From: Alkalibacillus filiformis
Lineage (GTDB): Bacteria; Bacillota; Bacilli; Bacillales; Alkalibacillaceae
Length of the DNA stretch: 64,000 nt
Direction: 5' to 3'
Assembly (NCBI RefSeq): GCF_030814115.1
Contig: NZ_JAUSUP010000001.1
Coordinates: 958,955 to 1,022,954, forward strand
The position numbers were made by a program, and so were the translations under genes. Every line of letters starts with the position of its first letter. Within the stretch, counting starts at the first letter, position 1. Positions 45,490-54,952 of this stretch are shown here, in pieces. The notes below the pieces were generated by a model. That model made no database searches. It was not told the origin of the DNA and saw only the letters and a program-made list of their open reading frames with translations.

Positions 45490-45535
45490 GGTATCATAAG
45501 TTTTATGGATTTGTAGAGTAGAGGAGGAGTAAACG

Positions 45536-46651
45536 ATGCGTGACCCACGTATTAATAAACTAGCAGACTTACTCGTAAATTATTCAGTTAAACTCCAAGA
45601 AGGAGAAAAACTTTTAATTGAAAATACGGGTATGCAACGTGAATTAGTATCTGCAATTGTAGAAAAAGCCTATGAAGCAGGTGGACATCCATTTGTAGAA
45701 TTAAAAGACCCTAAAATTATGCGGACACTACTTAAAGGGGCCAATGAAACACAAATGAAAGCCTGGGAACGTTATGAGGCAACCGTTATGGAAGATATGG
45801 ATGCTTACATAGCCATTCGTTCTGGTGATAATATTAATGAATTATCAGATGTACCAAACGAAAAAAATAAAATCTATGGTCAAACGGTTATGAATGTTCA
45901 TAGACAGATCCGTGTACCAAAAACTAAATGGTGCGTCCTTCGTTACCCTAATGAATCAATGGCTCAATTAGCAGAAATGAGTACAGAAGCCTTCGAAGAT
46001 TTCTACTTCAATGTTTGTACATTAGACTATGAGAAAATGAATAAAGCTATGAATGCTTTAGTTAAGAAAATGGAAGAAACTGATGAAGTTAAAATCACAG
46101 GCCCTGGTACTGATCTAACATTTTCTATTAAAGATATACCAGTTATCAAATGCGCTGGAGAAATGAATATACCTGATGGTGAAGTATACACAGCTCCAGT
46201 TCGTCATTCAGTAAATGGCACGATCACATATAATACACCTTCACCTTATCAAGGGTTTACGTATGAAAACGTCCAGTTAACATTTGAAGATGGTAAAATC
46301 GTAGATGCTCAAGCCAATGACACAGATCGAATTCAGCAAGTATTTAATACGGATGAAGGAGCTCGTTACATCGGGGAGTTCGCAATCGGAATTAATCCGT
46401 ATATTCAACACCCAATGAAAGATATTTTATTCGATGAGAAAATTGATGGAAGCTTCCACTTTACACCTGGACAAGCGTATGAAAATGCCTATAATGGAAA
46501 TGATTCATCCATTCACTGGGATATGGTTAACATTCAACGTAAAGACTATGGTGGCGGTGAAATGTATTTCGACGGTGAACTAATCCGAAAAGATGGTCGT
46601 TTCGTCATTCCAGAATTAGAAGGATTAAATGCCGATCAGTTAAAAGCATAA
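45536..46651 (+). CDS. ampS: Aminopeptidase AmpS (M29 family)
   Basis: 371 residues, a little shorter than most M29 peptidases (about 410) but complete from start to family C-terminus. Metal ligands are in GEMNIPDGEVYTAP, NTDEGARYIGEFAIG and YIQHPMKDILFDEKIDGSFH (cut span), with SIHWDMV near the end. It removes N-terminal amino acids from peptides, with a Co2+ or Zn2+ pair. AGGAGGAG precedes the ATG. It has its own promoter and terminator. Confidence 0.93.
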   Translation: MRDPRINKLADLLVNYSVKLQEGEKLLIENTGMQRELVSAIVEKAYEAGGHPFVELKDPKIMRTLLKGANETQMKAWERYEATVMEDMDAYIAIRSGDNINELSDVPNEKNKIYGQTVMNVHRQIRVPKTKWCVLRYPNESMAQLAEMSTEAFEDFYFNVCTLDYEKMNKAMNALVKKMEETDEVKITGPGTDLTFSIKDIPVIKCAGEMNIPDGEVYTAPVRHSVNGTITYNTPSPYQGFTYENVQLTFEDGKIVDAQANDTDRIQQVFNTDEGARYIGEFAIGINPYIQHPMKDILFDEKIDGSFHFTPGQAYENAYNGNDSSIHWDMVNIQRKDYGGGEMYFDGELIRKDGRFVIPELEGLNADQLKA

Positions 46652-46652
46652 A

Positions 46653-46688
46653 GATTGGGAGTGAGCTAAGGCTCACTCCCTTTTTATA
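46653..46688 (+). terminator. Terminator of ampS
   Basis: Stem GGGAGTGAGC/GCTCACTCCC followed by TTTTTAT. Confidence 0.93.
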
Positions 46689-46697
46689 TTTTTGAGT

Positions 46698-46839
46698 GCT
46701 GATAAATTCATGTGAACGCTGATAAGATTTCCGCGAGCGCCGATAAATTCATGTGAGCGCTGATAAGACTTCCGCGAGCGCTGATAAATTCATGCGAACG
46801 CTGATAAAACTCCACGAGCGCTGATAAATCCTAGCGTGT
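46698..46839. repeat. Seven-unit tandem repeat, 20-21 bp units of two alternating types
   Basis: Units start at 46698, 46718, 46739, 46759, 46780, 46800 and 46820. Each starts GCTGATAA (once GCCGATAA). Units 1, 3 and 5 continue with ATTCATGYGARC, and units 2, 4 and 6 with a TTCCGCGAGC-like end, so the true period is about 41 bp. Unit 7 is degenerate. It fills the gap between the convergent ampS and murC. No spacers are present, so it is not CRISPR. Confidence 0.95.
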
Positions 46840-46843
46840 GACA

Positions 46844-46887
46844 ACAAAAACCAGCTAGCTCTTTTAAAAGTTTACTAGCTGGAAATA
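46844..46887 (-). terminator. Terminator of murC
   Basis: Minus-strand stem CCAGCTAGTAAACTTTT/AAAAGAGCTAGCTGG followed by TTTTTG. Confidence 0.88.
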
Positions 46888-46897
46888 TATTCACAAA

Positions 46898-48193
46898 TTA
46901 TGCTAAAGCTTTGAAAGCTTCTTGGTATTTCTGAATATCACCTGCACCCATAAATAAAATAACGCTATTTTTATGGTGTTGTAATGTTTCAGTATTATTT
47001 TCTGGTAAGATTTCTGATCCTTCAATTCGCTTTTGTAAATCATTGATCGTTAAGTTACCATCTTGTTCACGTGCCGAACCAAATATATCACATAAATAAA
47101 TGTGGTCTGCTTTTGATAAGCTTTCAGCAAACTCATCTAAAAATTTACGTGTTCTCGTATACGTATGTGGCTGAAATACAGCTACTACTTCTTTATTGGG
47201 ATACTTCTTACGAGCTGAATCAATCGTTGCGTCGATTTCAATTGGGTGGTGCGCATAATCATCAATAATGATTTGGCCATCTTTCCATTGTGTTTCAGTA
47301 AACCTGCGCTTAACTCCTTCAAATGTATAAATCCTCTTAATTTGTTCTGTTGAAAACTTCTCGTAGTCACATAAAGCAATTACACTTAAAGCATTTAGTA
47401 CGCTATGATTCCCGTAAGTAGGAATGATAAACGTATCGAAAAAAGTCCCTCTTACAAATACATCAAATGTCGTACCTTCTTCTGATTCTTTAACGTTTTT
47501 TGCCTGGAAGTCATTTTCATCAGAAAATCCGTAATATACGACCGGTACTTTTGCTTGAATTTCCTGAAGCTTCTCATCGTCACCACAAGCGATAATCCCT
47601 CGTTTAACTTTTAAAGCCATCTCTTGAAAAGCAGCAAACACATCATCTAAATCTTTAAAATAATCTGGGTGGTCAAAGTCTACATTTGTCATAATTGCAT
47701 AGTCCGGCTCATATGCCAAGAAATGTCGGCGGTATTCACAAGCTTCGAATGCAAAGTATTGACTGTCTGCACGACCACGTCCAGTTCCATCGCCAATTAA
47801 GTATGAAGTTGGTACATTTTCACTTAACGTATGTGATAATAAACCAGTTGTCGATGTTTTTCCGTGTGCTCCAGTTACTGCGATGCTCGTATAATTTTGC
47901 AAATATTCTCCTAGAAACTCATGATAACGATAAAATGGTACGCCTAATTGTTTAGCACGAACAATTTCTTCATGATCATCATTGAACGCATTACCTGCAA
48001 TCACTATTTGACCTTCTTGAATATGATCTTCACTAAATGGCAAAATAGTTATGTCTTTTTGTCTTAAAGCTTCTTCGGTAAAAAAAGTTTTTTCAATATC
48101 TGATCCTTGCACAATCTTACCTGAATCATGCAAGATGTGCGCTAATGCACTCATTCCTGTTCCTTTTATGCCAATAAAATGGTAAGTCGACAT
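46898..48193 (-). CDS. murC: UDP-N-acetylmuramate-L-alanine ligase MurC
   Basis: 431 residues with Mur ligase layout: Rossmann-like [15 protein letters not shown] (about 7-21), P-loop [15 protein letters not shown] (about 108-122), [10 protein letters not shown], and [12 protein letters not shown] with the C-terminal domain. It adds the first L-Ala to UDP-MurNAc in the cytosol. The start is set by the ATG at 48193 (CGGGGGTTC ribosome site). The 262 bp upstream (48194-48455) are very AT-rich and hold only the pncB terminator. Confidence 0.96.
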   Translation of the reverse strand: MSTYHFIGIKGTGMSALAHILHDSGKIVQGSDIEKTFFTEEALRQKDITILPFSEDHIQEGQIVIAGNAFNDDHEEIVRAKQLGVPFYRYHEFLGEYLQNYTSIAVTGAHGKTSTTGLLSHTLSENVPTSYLIGDGTGRGRADSQYFAFEACEYRRHFLAYEPDYAIMTNVDFDHPDYFKDLDDVFAAFQEMALKVKRGIIACGDDEKLQEIQAKVPVVYYGFSDENDFQAKNVKESEEGTTFDVFVRGTFFDTFIIPTYGNHSVLNALSVIALCDYEKFSTEQIKRIYTFEGVKRRFTETQWKDGQIIIDDYAHHPIEIDATIDSARKKYPNKEVVAVFQPHTYTRTRKFLDEFAESLSKADHIYLCDIFGSAREQDGNLTINDLQKRIEGSEILPENNTETLQHHKNSVILFMGAGDIQKYQEAFKALA

Positions 48194-48429
48194 TAATCGA
48201 ACCCCCGTTTTTCTTCATTCTGTTATTAGTATATGTCTATTTTATGAAATTGCTTTTTTCATTATAGCAGAATTATTTAGATTATCCAGTATGTATTTTG
48301 ACAATTGTTATAACATCTATATTACGTTTTATTTACATTTGATTATAAAATTTAATTTATAAATATTATTTCCTAATTCTTCTGTTTAAAACCTATGAAA
48401 ATACATAATCCTATTATGCTAAACACATA

Positions 48430-48466
48430 AAAAAAGCGAATGATTGCAAATACAATCATTCGCCTG
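48430..48466 (-). terminator. Terminator of pncB, overlapping its stop codon
   Basis: Perfect 11-bp stem GCGAATGATTG/CAATCATTCGC (48436-48446 and 48453-48463) followed on the minus strand by TTTTTTTA. The TGA stop (48456-48458) is inside the stem. Confidence 0.9.
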
Positions 48467-49565
48467 TATAATCAACTTTTTCTAACCGTGGGTTCGGAGA
48501 GAATTTACGACCTTGCTTGGCTTCATGTTCGTTATTTAAAAGTACATTGTCCCCAGTAAAGCCAATTTTCATTTTAAGTAAATTACTTCCTACTCCATAC
48601 ATATCAATCGGGACGTGTAATGACTCGAAACGTTTAATTTTCTCTTCAGTAAAACCACCGCTAGCCACGATTTTCACATGGTTAAACCCTTCATCGTCCA
48701 ACGCTTTACGTAAAGCAAAAATAAGTTGTGGATTAACACCTCTTGGATCAAATGAACCCATCAAATGTTGGTTTCTAAAGAAATATTTATCAACCATGTT
48801 TTTAGAAGTATCTACGCGCACACCTTTCAACTCATCCTTAAACTCGCGTGCAACTTTTAGTGAATCCGTAATGACATCATTATTATAGTCAACTAAGGCA
48901 ATTAGTTCGTCATCAGGAAAAGTTTCCTTATACGCCAGTGTTGCTTTAACAATATCACCTTTAAAGATTTGGACAAGGGCATGCGGCATCGTTCCAATAC
49001 CTTGTTTACCCCACCATTCGTTCATAGCATGCGTCGCTTGTGCCGTCGAGCCACCAATATAAGCCGCATAACCATCTCCAGCTTGCTGCGTATAATGATC
49101 ATCACGATCACCCATGAAAATAACTGGTTTTTGTTTACCTGAAACTCCTGCAGCATTAACGACCTCATACACATTTGTCGCTACAGATGTCCTTCTACCT
49201 AAAATTCCATCTACAATACCTTCTAAAAAACCGAAGTCTTGGTAACGACCAGTGACAGTTAACACAGACTCATATGGACTAACTTTGTCGCCGTCTTGTA
49301 ATGAATAAATCTCTAAATCCTCTGGGTTGTCGGCAAATGTGTGTAACAAAGCTATCGCTTCATCTGTTCCACATAAAACAGCATCTTTCTTTTGAAAGAA
49401 CTGCATTGTTATAACATTGTTAGCAAGATGCTCTTCAACAATTTTCTTTGTTTTTAAAAAGTAGACTGCTGAGAACCAACCGTCTTTGATTCGTTCATCA
49501 AACTTGAAGGTTTTATTTGTTAAGCGTTTAATTTCACCTTGTTGCTTCAATTCAAATTCTTTCAT
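48456..49565 (-). CDS. pncB: Nicotinate phosphoribosyltransferase
   Basis: 369 residues of the type found in Bacilli. Core motifs include the phosphoribosyl-binding IVASGGFTEEKIKRF and GVGSNL near the C-terminus, and the catalytic-His region GGSTAQATHAMNEW. It makes nicotinate mononucleotide from nicotinate and PRPP in NAD salvage. The start at 49565 follows GAGGGG; an earlier ATG would sit on that site. The gene is separated from ytpR upstream by 41 bp. Confidence 0.9.
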   Translation of the reverse strand: MKEFELKQQGEIKRLTNKTFKFDERIKDGWFSAVYFLKTKKIVEEHLANNVITMQFFQKKDAVLCGTDEAIALLHTFADNPEDLEIYSLQDGDKVSPYESVLTVTGRYQDFGFLEGIVDGILGRRTSVATNVYEVVNAAGVSGKQKPVIFMGDRDDHYTQQAGDGYAAYIGGSTAQATHAMNEWWGKQGIGTMPHALVQIFKGDIVKATLAYKETFPDDELIALVDYNNDVITDSLKVAREFKDELKGVRVDTSKNMVDKYFFRNQHLMGSFDPRGVNPQLIFALRKALDDEGFNHVKIVASGGFTEEKIKRFESLHVPIDMYGVGSNLLKMKIGFTGDNVLLNNEHEAKQGRKFSPNPRLEKVDYTGE

Positions 49566-49606
49566 CGTAGACCCCTCATCCACTATTATTGATCAATCAA
49601 ACAGCA

Positions 49607-50224
49607 TTACGCTTCATACATTCTAACTTGAAATGGTTCGCCAGCTTTTTCTTGGTTGTTTAATACTAAAATACCTTTTTCCTGAGGTGCATTCGGTAAG
49701 TTTAATTCTCTTGCCGCACAAATCATTCCTGTTGATGACACACCTCTTAATTCGGAATCTTTAATTTCCATTCCGCTTGGCATAATAGCCCCAACTTTGG
49801 CTACGACAACCTTTTGTCCTTCAGCAACATTTGGCGCGCCACAAACGATTTGTAATTGTTCATCGCCAACATTAACTTGGCATACATTTAACTTGTTGGA
49901 GTCTTCATGTTCACTCACTTCTTCTACTTCACCAACAACAAACTTAGGTGATACATCAATGTGGAGTTCCTCATCAAGTCCATTTTCTTTAAAGATCGTT
50001 TCAATTTTGTCGATTAACTCTTGATTAACATTGAGAAGTTCATAACGATTAACATCTAAATAATCAGAAATACCAAAGATGTTGTAAGCTACAGGCTCGT
50101 TTGTCGATTCAATAGCAATACGAGTCACAGACCCATAAGAAGTCGTTGAAATTTTTTCTTCTGTTTGTTTAAGTGTTAAAACTAATACGTCTCCAATACC
50201 TTCACGGTTATAAACTAGTTGCAT
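49607..50224 (-). CDS. ytpR: YtpR, tRNA-binding domain protein
   Basis: 205 residues: an N-terminal DUF4479 piece (about 1-85) and a C-terminal EMAP/PheT-type OB-fold tRNA-binding domain (about 92-200, with VCQVNVGDEQLQIVCGAPN and KDSELRGVSSTGMICA). It resembles the N-terminal part of the PheRS beta chain but lacks the catalytic modules. Likely binds structured RNA; role unknown. It starts 5 bp after ytpQ, part of the ytpP-Q-R type cluster of Bacillus. Confidence 0.93.
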   Translation of the reverse strand: MQLVYNREGIGDVLVLTLKQTEEKISTTSYGSVTRIAIESTNEPVAYNIFGISDYLDVNRYELLNVNQELIDKIETIFKENGLDEELHIDVSPKFVVGEVEEVSEHEDSNKLNVCQVNVGDEQLQIVCGAPNVAEGQKVVVAKVGAIMPSGMEIKDSELRGVSSTGMICAARELNLPNAPQEKGILVLNNQEKAGEPFQVRMYEA

Positions 50225-50229
50225 TTTCT

Positions 50230-51042
50230 CTACTCCTTATCATCTTCACGTTTTTTTTGAGCTAAGATAAAGATTGGTTCTAATTGGTCACCTTCATATA
50301 AGAAAGGTAAAGATGTAATTGGGATTCGACCTTCTGCAAAAAACTGCATCATCATTTGAGCTAACACGTCATAGCCGACTTTGTTACGAATATCTGCAAA
50401 AATCATAACGTCTTGGTGTGGTACACCGATTGCTAATTCGCCTTCAGTTTTTGCTTTCATTTCTTCAATCAAAGCTTCATTTAATATACGACTGGCATCA
50501 TAGCCGTCATTAGTTGATAAGAAATAAAATGTATTGCCTGCGACTTCATCTTGTTTCATGTCTGTCGGGAGTCTTCTCACATTAAACATAGCGACTTCAC
50601 GTATGCGCTCATACTCCCAGTTTTCCTTTTTCATCATCTCTTCATCAACTAACCGATAAGATTTACCTAGATCTAACGCATAATAAATTCTTGTCTCGGC
50701 TGTATGTTCAGTGTAAACAAGTGGCACGTCATCATTTGATTCAGTCGGGAATGAACCTGAGCGTATGACAGGGAAGATTTGATTTTCTTTCCCTTCTAAT
50801 GTTTGCTCTTCATTCATGATTTTCAATGCTTCTGTTATATGTGACACAAGCTCATCCACTGCTTCATCTTTTCGGTTTTCCCACTTGGAAATGACCCCTG
50901 GTAGTGAAATTGTCACTCCTTGTCCACTATGCTTCCACTCTACCCTAAACGTATCTTGATCTTTATCAAAAATCGTCTTCCATTCATCACGATTAAACTG
51001 TTCTTCTAGCTTCTTTTTCATTTTAATACTTGTCATTTTCAT
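50230..51042 (-). CDS. ytpQ: YtpQ, DUF1444 protein
   Basis: 270 residues matching the DUF1444/UPF0354 family of Firmicutes, soluble alpha/beta protein without recognisable catalytic motif; FPVIRSGSFP and VPHQDVMIFADI are family-like stretches. It is cotranscribed with ytpR (5 bp gap). The start at 51042 follows AAGGGGGC. Function unknown. Confidence 0.88.
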   Translation of the reverse strand: MKMTSIKMKKKLEEQFNRDEWKTIFDKDQDTFRVEWKHSGQGVTISLPGVISKWENRKDEAVDELVSHITEALKIMNEEQTLEGKENQIFPVIRSGSFPTESNDDVPLVYTEHTAETRIYYALDLGKSYRLVDEEMMKKENWEYERIREVAMFNVRRLPTDMKQDEVAGNTFYFLSTNDGYDASRILNEALIEEMKAKTEGELAIGVPHQDVMIFADIRNKVGYDVLAQMMMQFFAEGRIPITSLPFLYEGDQLEPIFILAQKKREDDKE

Positions 51043-51131
51043 TATTTTGCCCCCTTTACCGAAGCACACTAGCCATTATTTTACCATGTATTACTGGACG
51101 AGAAAAGCTAACGGCTTACTAGGGTGGAAAA

Positions 51132-52154
51132 TTAAGCATCTAACTTTAAATCACCATCTTTTATGACACCTTTTTTCCTTAGCGCTTCAGATATAATTAA
51201 ACTTATAATTGCTGGTGCGACGATTAATAAAACGATTAAAATAATTAATAACTCTATTGAAAAGCCCATCGTTTCAAATGCCATAATAGGTCCAACGATT
51301 CCACTTGTCCCCATGCCAGCTCCGATCGCATTATTTTCTAAATGTAGCCACACTGTCGCAACAGGTGCTAAAATGACGCCAGCAACTGTCGGCGGTAATA
51401 GAATAATAGGTTTGCGTACAACATTAGCTATTTGTAACATCGACGTTCCAATCCCTTGTGATACAACACCAGATATTCCGTTTTCACGATAACTACTTGC
51501 AGCAAAGCCAATCATTTGGGCTGCACAACCTACTGTCGCTGCCCCTGCTGCTAATCCTTGTAAATCCAACATAACAGCGATGGCTACACTTGAGATTGGA
51601 GCTGTTAAAGCTAAGCCCATTAAACCAGCAACAATCATCCCCATTAAAAATGGTCTCAAATCAGTCGCCCAATTAATAATGGCTCCGAACCCTTCTAAAA
51701 AGGCTGAAATCGGTGGTCCTACAAATGAGGCCACTAAAAATCCGACTAAAATTGTTACAAACGGTGTGACAACGATATCTAGTTTCGTTTCTTTACTTAC
51801 TAACTTACCAATTTCAACAGCTAACAATGCTGCAATAAAACTTCCAGCAGGGCCGCCACCGATATCTGCTGCATAACTCCCCGCGAAAAGCGCGCTATAT
51901 AAAACTAATGGTGGAGCCTTTAGTCCATGAGCGACAGCGATTGCGATCGCACCACCATAAATAATCGGCTGGGTAGCAAAATCACCAATTTCCACAAATG
52001 CACCTGGTAGAAATGGCACTTCACTTCCAAGCGTTTGAATAATTGTACCAATGATTAAAGAAGCAAATAACCCCAATGCCATATAACTTAATGAGATAAT
52101 CAAGTATTGGTGAAAAGATGGTTCAACACCTTTTTTCTGTAGAAATGCTTTCAC
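51132..52154 (-). CDS. Solitary PTS EIIC-like permease (EIIC_2 family)
   Basis: 340 residues with about nine transmembrane segments and the Gly/Pro-rich loops of the PTS_EIIC_2 family (AVAHGLKAPPLV, AADIGGGPAGSFIAALL, GAGMGTSGIVGP). No EIIA or EIIB gene is nearby, so sugar phosphorylation by this protein is unlikely and it may act as a simple carrier or sensor. GTG start at 52154 is preferred because GGGGGT lies 8 bp upstream; a TTG 18 bp earlier is the alternative. It starts 21 bp after the lipoprotein gene. Confidence 0.75.
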   Translation of the reverse strand: MKAFLQKKGVEPSFHQYLIISLSYMALGLFASLIIGTIIQTLGSEVPFLPGAFVEIGDFATQPIIYGGAIAIAVAHGLKAPPLVLYSALFAGSYAADIGGGPAGSFIAALLAVEIGKLVSKETKLDIVVTPFVTILVGFLVASFVGPPISAFLEGFGAIINWATDLRPFLMGMIVAGLMGLALTAPISSVAIAVMLDLQGLAAGAATVGCAAQMIGFAASSYRENGISGVVSQGIGTSMLQIANVVRKPIILLPPTVAGVILAPVATVWLHLENNAIGAGMGTSGIVGPIMAFETMGFSIELLIILIVLLIVAPAIISLIISEALRKKGVIKDGDLKLDA

Positions 52155-52175
52155 AGCAACAACCCCCGACAATAG

Positions 52176-52712
52176 TTATTCTTCTTCTTCATCTTCATCT
52201 TCGTCTTCGTCTTCGTCTTCTTCGTTTTGTTCAACTGAACTAATAATTTCGATCATAAGTTTCGCATCATCTTCAACTTGGTTTAAATTAGTAACTGTAG
52301 ACATTTTAATTCCGCCAATACCTAAATGAACCTCGTATTGATCATCATGCTCAATCGCATGAATGTAGGCAAATGCATCATCTGTTTCAATTGTTCTTAA
52401 ATAAACACCTTCATCTTGTATACGGTTATAAAACCACTTACTATTAGGCTCTTCAAACTCATTTACGAATAATACATAAGGTTGATCACCGTCGTTAAAA
52501 ACAACATTGTGTTGATTTTCGTCTGTAACTTGAAAGTTTTCTGGTTTATAGGTATCAAATCGGTCAAATGAATAGTTAGGCTCAATATCTTCAGAAGATA
52601 AAACAACACTCCTCACTTCACTTTCTGCTTGATTAAATGCTTCTTCTGCTGATGGAGAGCATGCCGAGATAACAACAACAAACACTAAAGGCAAAATTTT
52701 TATATATTTCAA
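52176..52712 (-). CDS. Putative lipoprotein with acidic tail
   Basis: 178 residues. A lipoprotein signal peptide ends in VVISAC (Cys about residue 18), so it is probably lipid-anchored outside the membrane. The middle shows no domain I recognise. The last 17 residues are only Asp/Glu, coded by repeated GAAGAC/GAAGAT units. AGGGAG precedes the ATG. It is probably cotranscribed with the EIIC-like permease 21 bp downstream and could be its accessory protein (inference). Confidence 0.7.
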   Translation of the reverse strand: MKYIKILPLVFVVVISACSPSAEEAFNQAESEVRSVVLSSEDIEPNYSFDRFDTYKPENFQVTDENQHNVVFNDGDQPYVLFVNEFEEPNSKWFYNRIQDEGVYLRTIETDDAFAYIHAIEHDDQYEVHLGIGGIKMSTVTNLNQVEDDAKLMIEIISSVEQNEEDEDEDEDEDEEEE

Positions 52713-52865
52713 CTTCTTTCCCTCCTAGATCATAAAGTTTTTCTCTCTGATAAAACACTATTAACCGCTTACAATTATATTAAAAATTAAAGCTTATGTA
52801 TTTGACAAAATCTAGCTATCTATTCATTATTAAATATAACAAACCTATAATGAGGAGGTCATTTA

Positions 52866-53306
52866 ATGAACTTATCAATTTATTTAGCAGGACAAATTCA
52901 TGATGATTGGCGCGAACAATTAAAACAAAAAGCTGAAGAGAAAGGTTTGAACATTAACTTCTACGGACCTCAAGAAAATCATAGTCTATCTGATGATATC
53001 GGTGAAAATATCTTAGGTAAGCAACCTAACAACCTATACCGCGATGACGCCGCTTCTAGTATTAATAATTTTAGAACGGAATTAATGATGCAAAAGTCAG
53101 ATGCTGTTATTGCACTTTTCGGTGAATCATATAAACAGTGGAACACAGCAATGGATGCTGGTATTGCCATTGGACTTAATAAACCGTTAATTCTAATTCG
53201 CCCCGACTCTTTAATCCATCCGTTAAAAGAGTTATCCAATAAAGCAAATGTCACTGTTGAAACAATCGATCAAGCTATTGATGTGATAGCTTATACTTTT
53301 CAATAA
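52866..53306 (+). CDS. ytoQ: YtoQ family protein (nucleoside 2-deoxyribosyltransferase-like fold)
   Basis: 146 residues, YtoQ family. It starts SIYLAGQIHDDWR and has MQKSDAVIALFGESYKQW and AMDAGIAIGLNKP, stretches that recall the nucleoside 2-deoxyribosyltransferase / TIR-like Rossmann fold. Activity is not established. GAGGAGG precedes the ATG. It is a single-gene unit convergent with ytoP and ends at a shared terminator. Confidence 0.88.
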   Translation: MNLSIYLAGQIHDDWREQLKQKAEEKGLNINFYGPQENHSLSDDIGENILGKQPNNLYRDDAASSINNFRTELMMQKSDAVIALFGESYKQWNTAMDAGIAIGLNKPLILIRPDSLIHPLKELSNKANVTVETIDQAIDVIAYTFQ

Positions 53307-53315
53307 ACATAATTA

Positions 53316-53360
53316 AAGAGAGATGAAATAGGGACTAACGACCTATTCATCTCTCTTTTA
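53316..53360. terminator. Bidirectional terminator
   Basis: Stem AAAGAGAGATGAA/TTCATCTCTCTTT with an inner stem (TAGG.../...CCTA) between convergent ytoQ and ytoP. Confidence 0.92.
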
Positions 53361-53362
53361 AT

Positions 53363-54430
53363 TTAACCGTTTTGTCTAATAGAATCAACTGTTGATTGAT
53401 CAACTGACTTAACTAATTTAGTTAATAGCTCTTTAGCAGCTGCATAGTCATCGATGTTAATCATAGATGAACTTGTATGAATATAACGAGAACAAATCCC
53501 AACAACTGCTGATGGTACTCCATCATTTGAGGTGTGAACTCGTCCTGCATCAGTTCCACCTTGTGAAATAAAGTATTGATATGGAATGTCATGTGTTTCA
53601 GCAGTATCTAAAATAAAGTCTCGCATACCACGGTGTGTAATCATTGAACGGTCAAAAATACGTAGTAATGCTCCTTTTCCTAACTGACCAAACTCATTTT
53701 CATCACCTTCCATATCATTAGCAGGTGAAGCATCTAGTGCAAAGAAAATGTCTGGGTCAATCATATTAGCAGCAACTTGTGCACCTCTAAGTCCAACTTC
53801 TTCTTGAACTGTTGCACCAGAATATAATGTATGAGATAACTTTTCACCTTGTAATTCTTTTAGCAATTCAACTGAAAGGCCACAACCATAACGATTATCC
53901 CAAGCTTTAGCCATTATTTTCTTCACATTAGCCATTTCTGTAAATGGGCAGACAGGTATAATTGGCTGACCTGGCTTAACTCCGATTCTTTTCACGTCCT
54001 CTTCATCATCTGCACCAATATCAATTAACATATTTTTAATTTCCATTGGTTTCTTTCGCTGTTCTGGTGTTAAGTTATGCGGTGGAATTGATCCAATTAC
54101 ACCATCGACTGGGCCATTGTCAGTCATGACTTGTACACGTTGAGCTAGCATAACTTGGTTCCACCAGCCACCTAACGTTTGAAAGCGTAACATACCGTTT
54201 TTCGTTACTTGTGTTACCATAAAACCAACTTCATCCATATGGCCTGCAACCATCACTTTCGGCCCTTCACCGTGACGTACTCCAAACACGCCGCCCAGCT
54301 TGTCTTGTACGACCTCATCAGAATACTTTTCTAACTCTTGACGCATAAATTGACGGACTTCATGCTCATGCCCTGGTGCTCCCGGCAATTCCGTTAACGT
54401 TTTGAATAAATCCTTCGTTTCTTGATTCAT
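53363..54430 (-). CDS. ytoP: M42 family aminopeptidase YtoP
   Basis: 355 residues, M42 metallopeptidase. Metal ligands and catalytic residues: [11 protein letters not shown] (His and Asp), AWDNRYGC (bridging Asp), [11 protein letters not shown] (catalytic Glu pair), DASPAND, and the final ligand region RYIHTSSS. It forms a dodecameric tetrahedral aminopeptidase that trims peptides in the cytosol. The start at 54430 follows TTGGAGTG; the upstream GTG is part of that site. Confidence 0.94.
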   Translation of the reverse strand: MNQETKDLFKTLTELPGAPGHEHEVRQFMRQELEKYSDEVVQDKLGGVFGVRHGEGPKVMVAGHMDEVGFMVTQVTKNGMLRFQTLGGWWNQVMLAQRVQVMTDNGPVDGVIGSIPPHNLTPEQRKKPMEIKNMLIDIGADDEEDVKRIGVKPGQPIIPVCPFTEMANVKKIMAKAWDNRYGCGLSVELLKELQGEKLSHTLYSGATVQEEVGLRGAQVAANMIDPDIFFALDASPANDMEGDENEFGQLGKGALLRIFDRSMITHRGMRDFILDTAETHDIPYQYFISQGGTDAGRVHTSNDGVPSAVVGICSRYIHTSSSMINIDDYAAAKELLTKLVKSVDQSTVDSIRQNG

Positions 54431-54575
54431 ATGTATCACTCCAAGTTTTAGATTACTTATTTTTATTTTAACAGAAAATTAACATTAATCCATCATAGTT
54501 TGCTGAAAGCTATTTTAATTTCGAGAATATTAAGCTTATAATATAAGAAACAAATTTATTTGGAGTGGTCTAAAC

Positions 54576-54884
54576 ATGAAATGGTATAAACTAATCGTAC
54601 CTGCAGCAGTCGGGGCTACTGTTGGAGCTTATGTTGGCAAAAAGATTAAAGAACAATGGATTGTGCCTGAAGTAGCTTTAAAACACGTTAAAGAGTTATT
54701 TAAACAAGGTGGACCAATCAGTGGTTCTTGGATTTTAATGGAGAAAGAACTCTATAGAAAAGACGGACAACAATATATCGCTTATCAAGGCGGTATTTCT
54801 AGAACAGTTGATGGACAAACTCAGCATTATAAATTTTATGTCGATGCATCAACAGGACAAATACTAGCTTCCTATACGATCTAA
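54576..54884 (+). CDS. ytzB: YtzB-like PepSY-type protein
   Basis: 102 residues. One hydrophobic N-terminal segment (about 4-22) is followed by a single PepSY-like fold: VALKHVKELFKQ, WILMEKELYRKDGQQYIAY and a strand pair ending YVDASTGQILASYTI. It is membrane-anchored with the PepSY part probably outside, where such domains are thought to inhibit peptidases. Single-gene unit between divergent ytoP and convergent ytnP. Confidence 0.8.
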   Translation: MKWYKLIVPAAVGATVGAYVGKKIKEQWIVPEVALKHVKELFKQGGPISGSWILMEKELYRKDGQQYIAYQGGISRTVDGQTQHYKFYVDASTGQILASYTI

Positions 54885-54908
54885 TCTACTACTAAAGTTA
54901 AAGCACAT

Positions 54909-54950
54909 AAAAACCCGAGCATCCTCCGTTAAGGCCATGCTCGGGTTTCC
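54909..54950. terminator. Bidirectional terminator
   Basis: Stem AAACCCGAGCAT/ATGCTCGGGTTT between convergent ytzB and ytnP. Confidence 0.92.
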
Positions 54951-54952
54951 AT

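Noticed and set aside
46698..46839. CRISPR array
   Set aside because: The units are directly adjacent with no unique spacers, and no cas genes are present.
51163..51876. Plus-strand frames opposite the EIIC-like gene
   Set aside because: Antisense shadows; the minus-strand gene has a family-like transmembrane pattern and a ribosome site.
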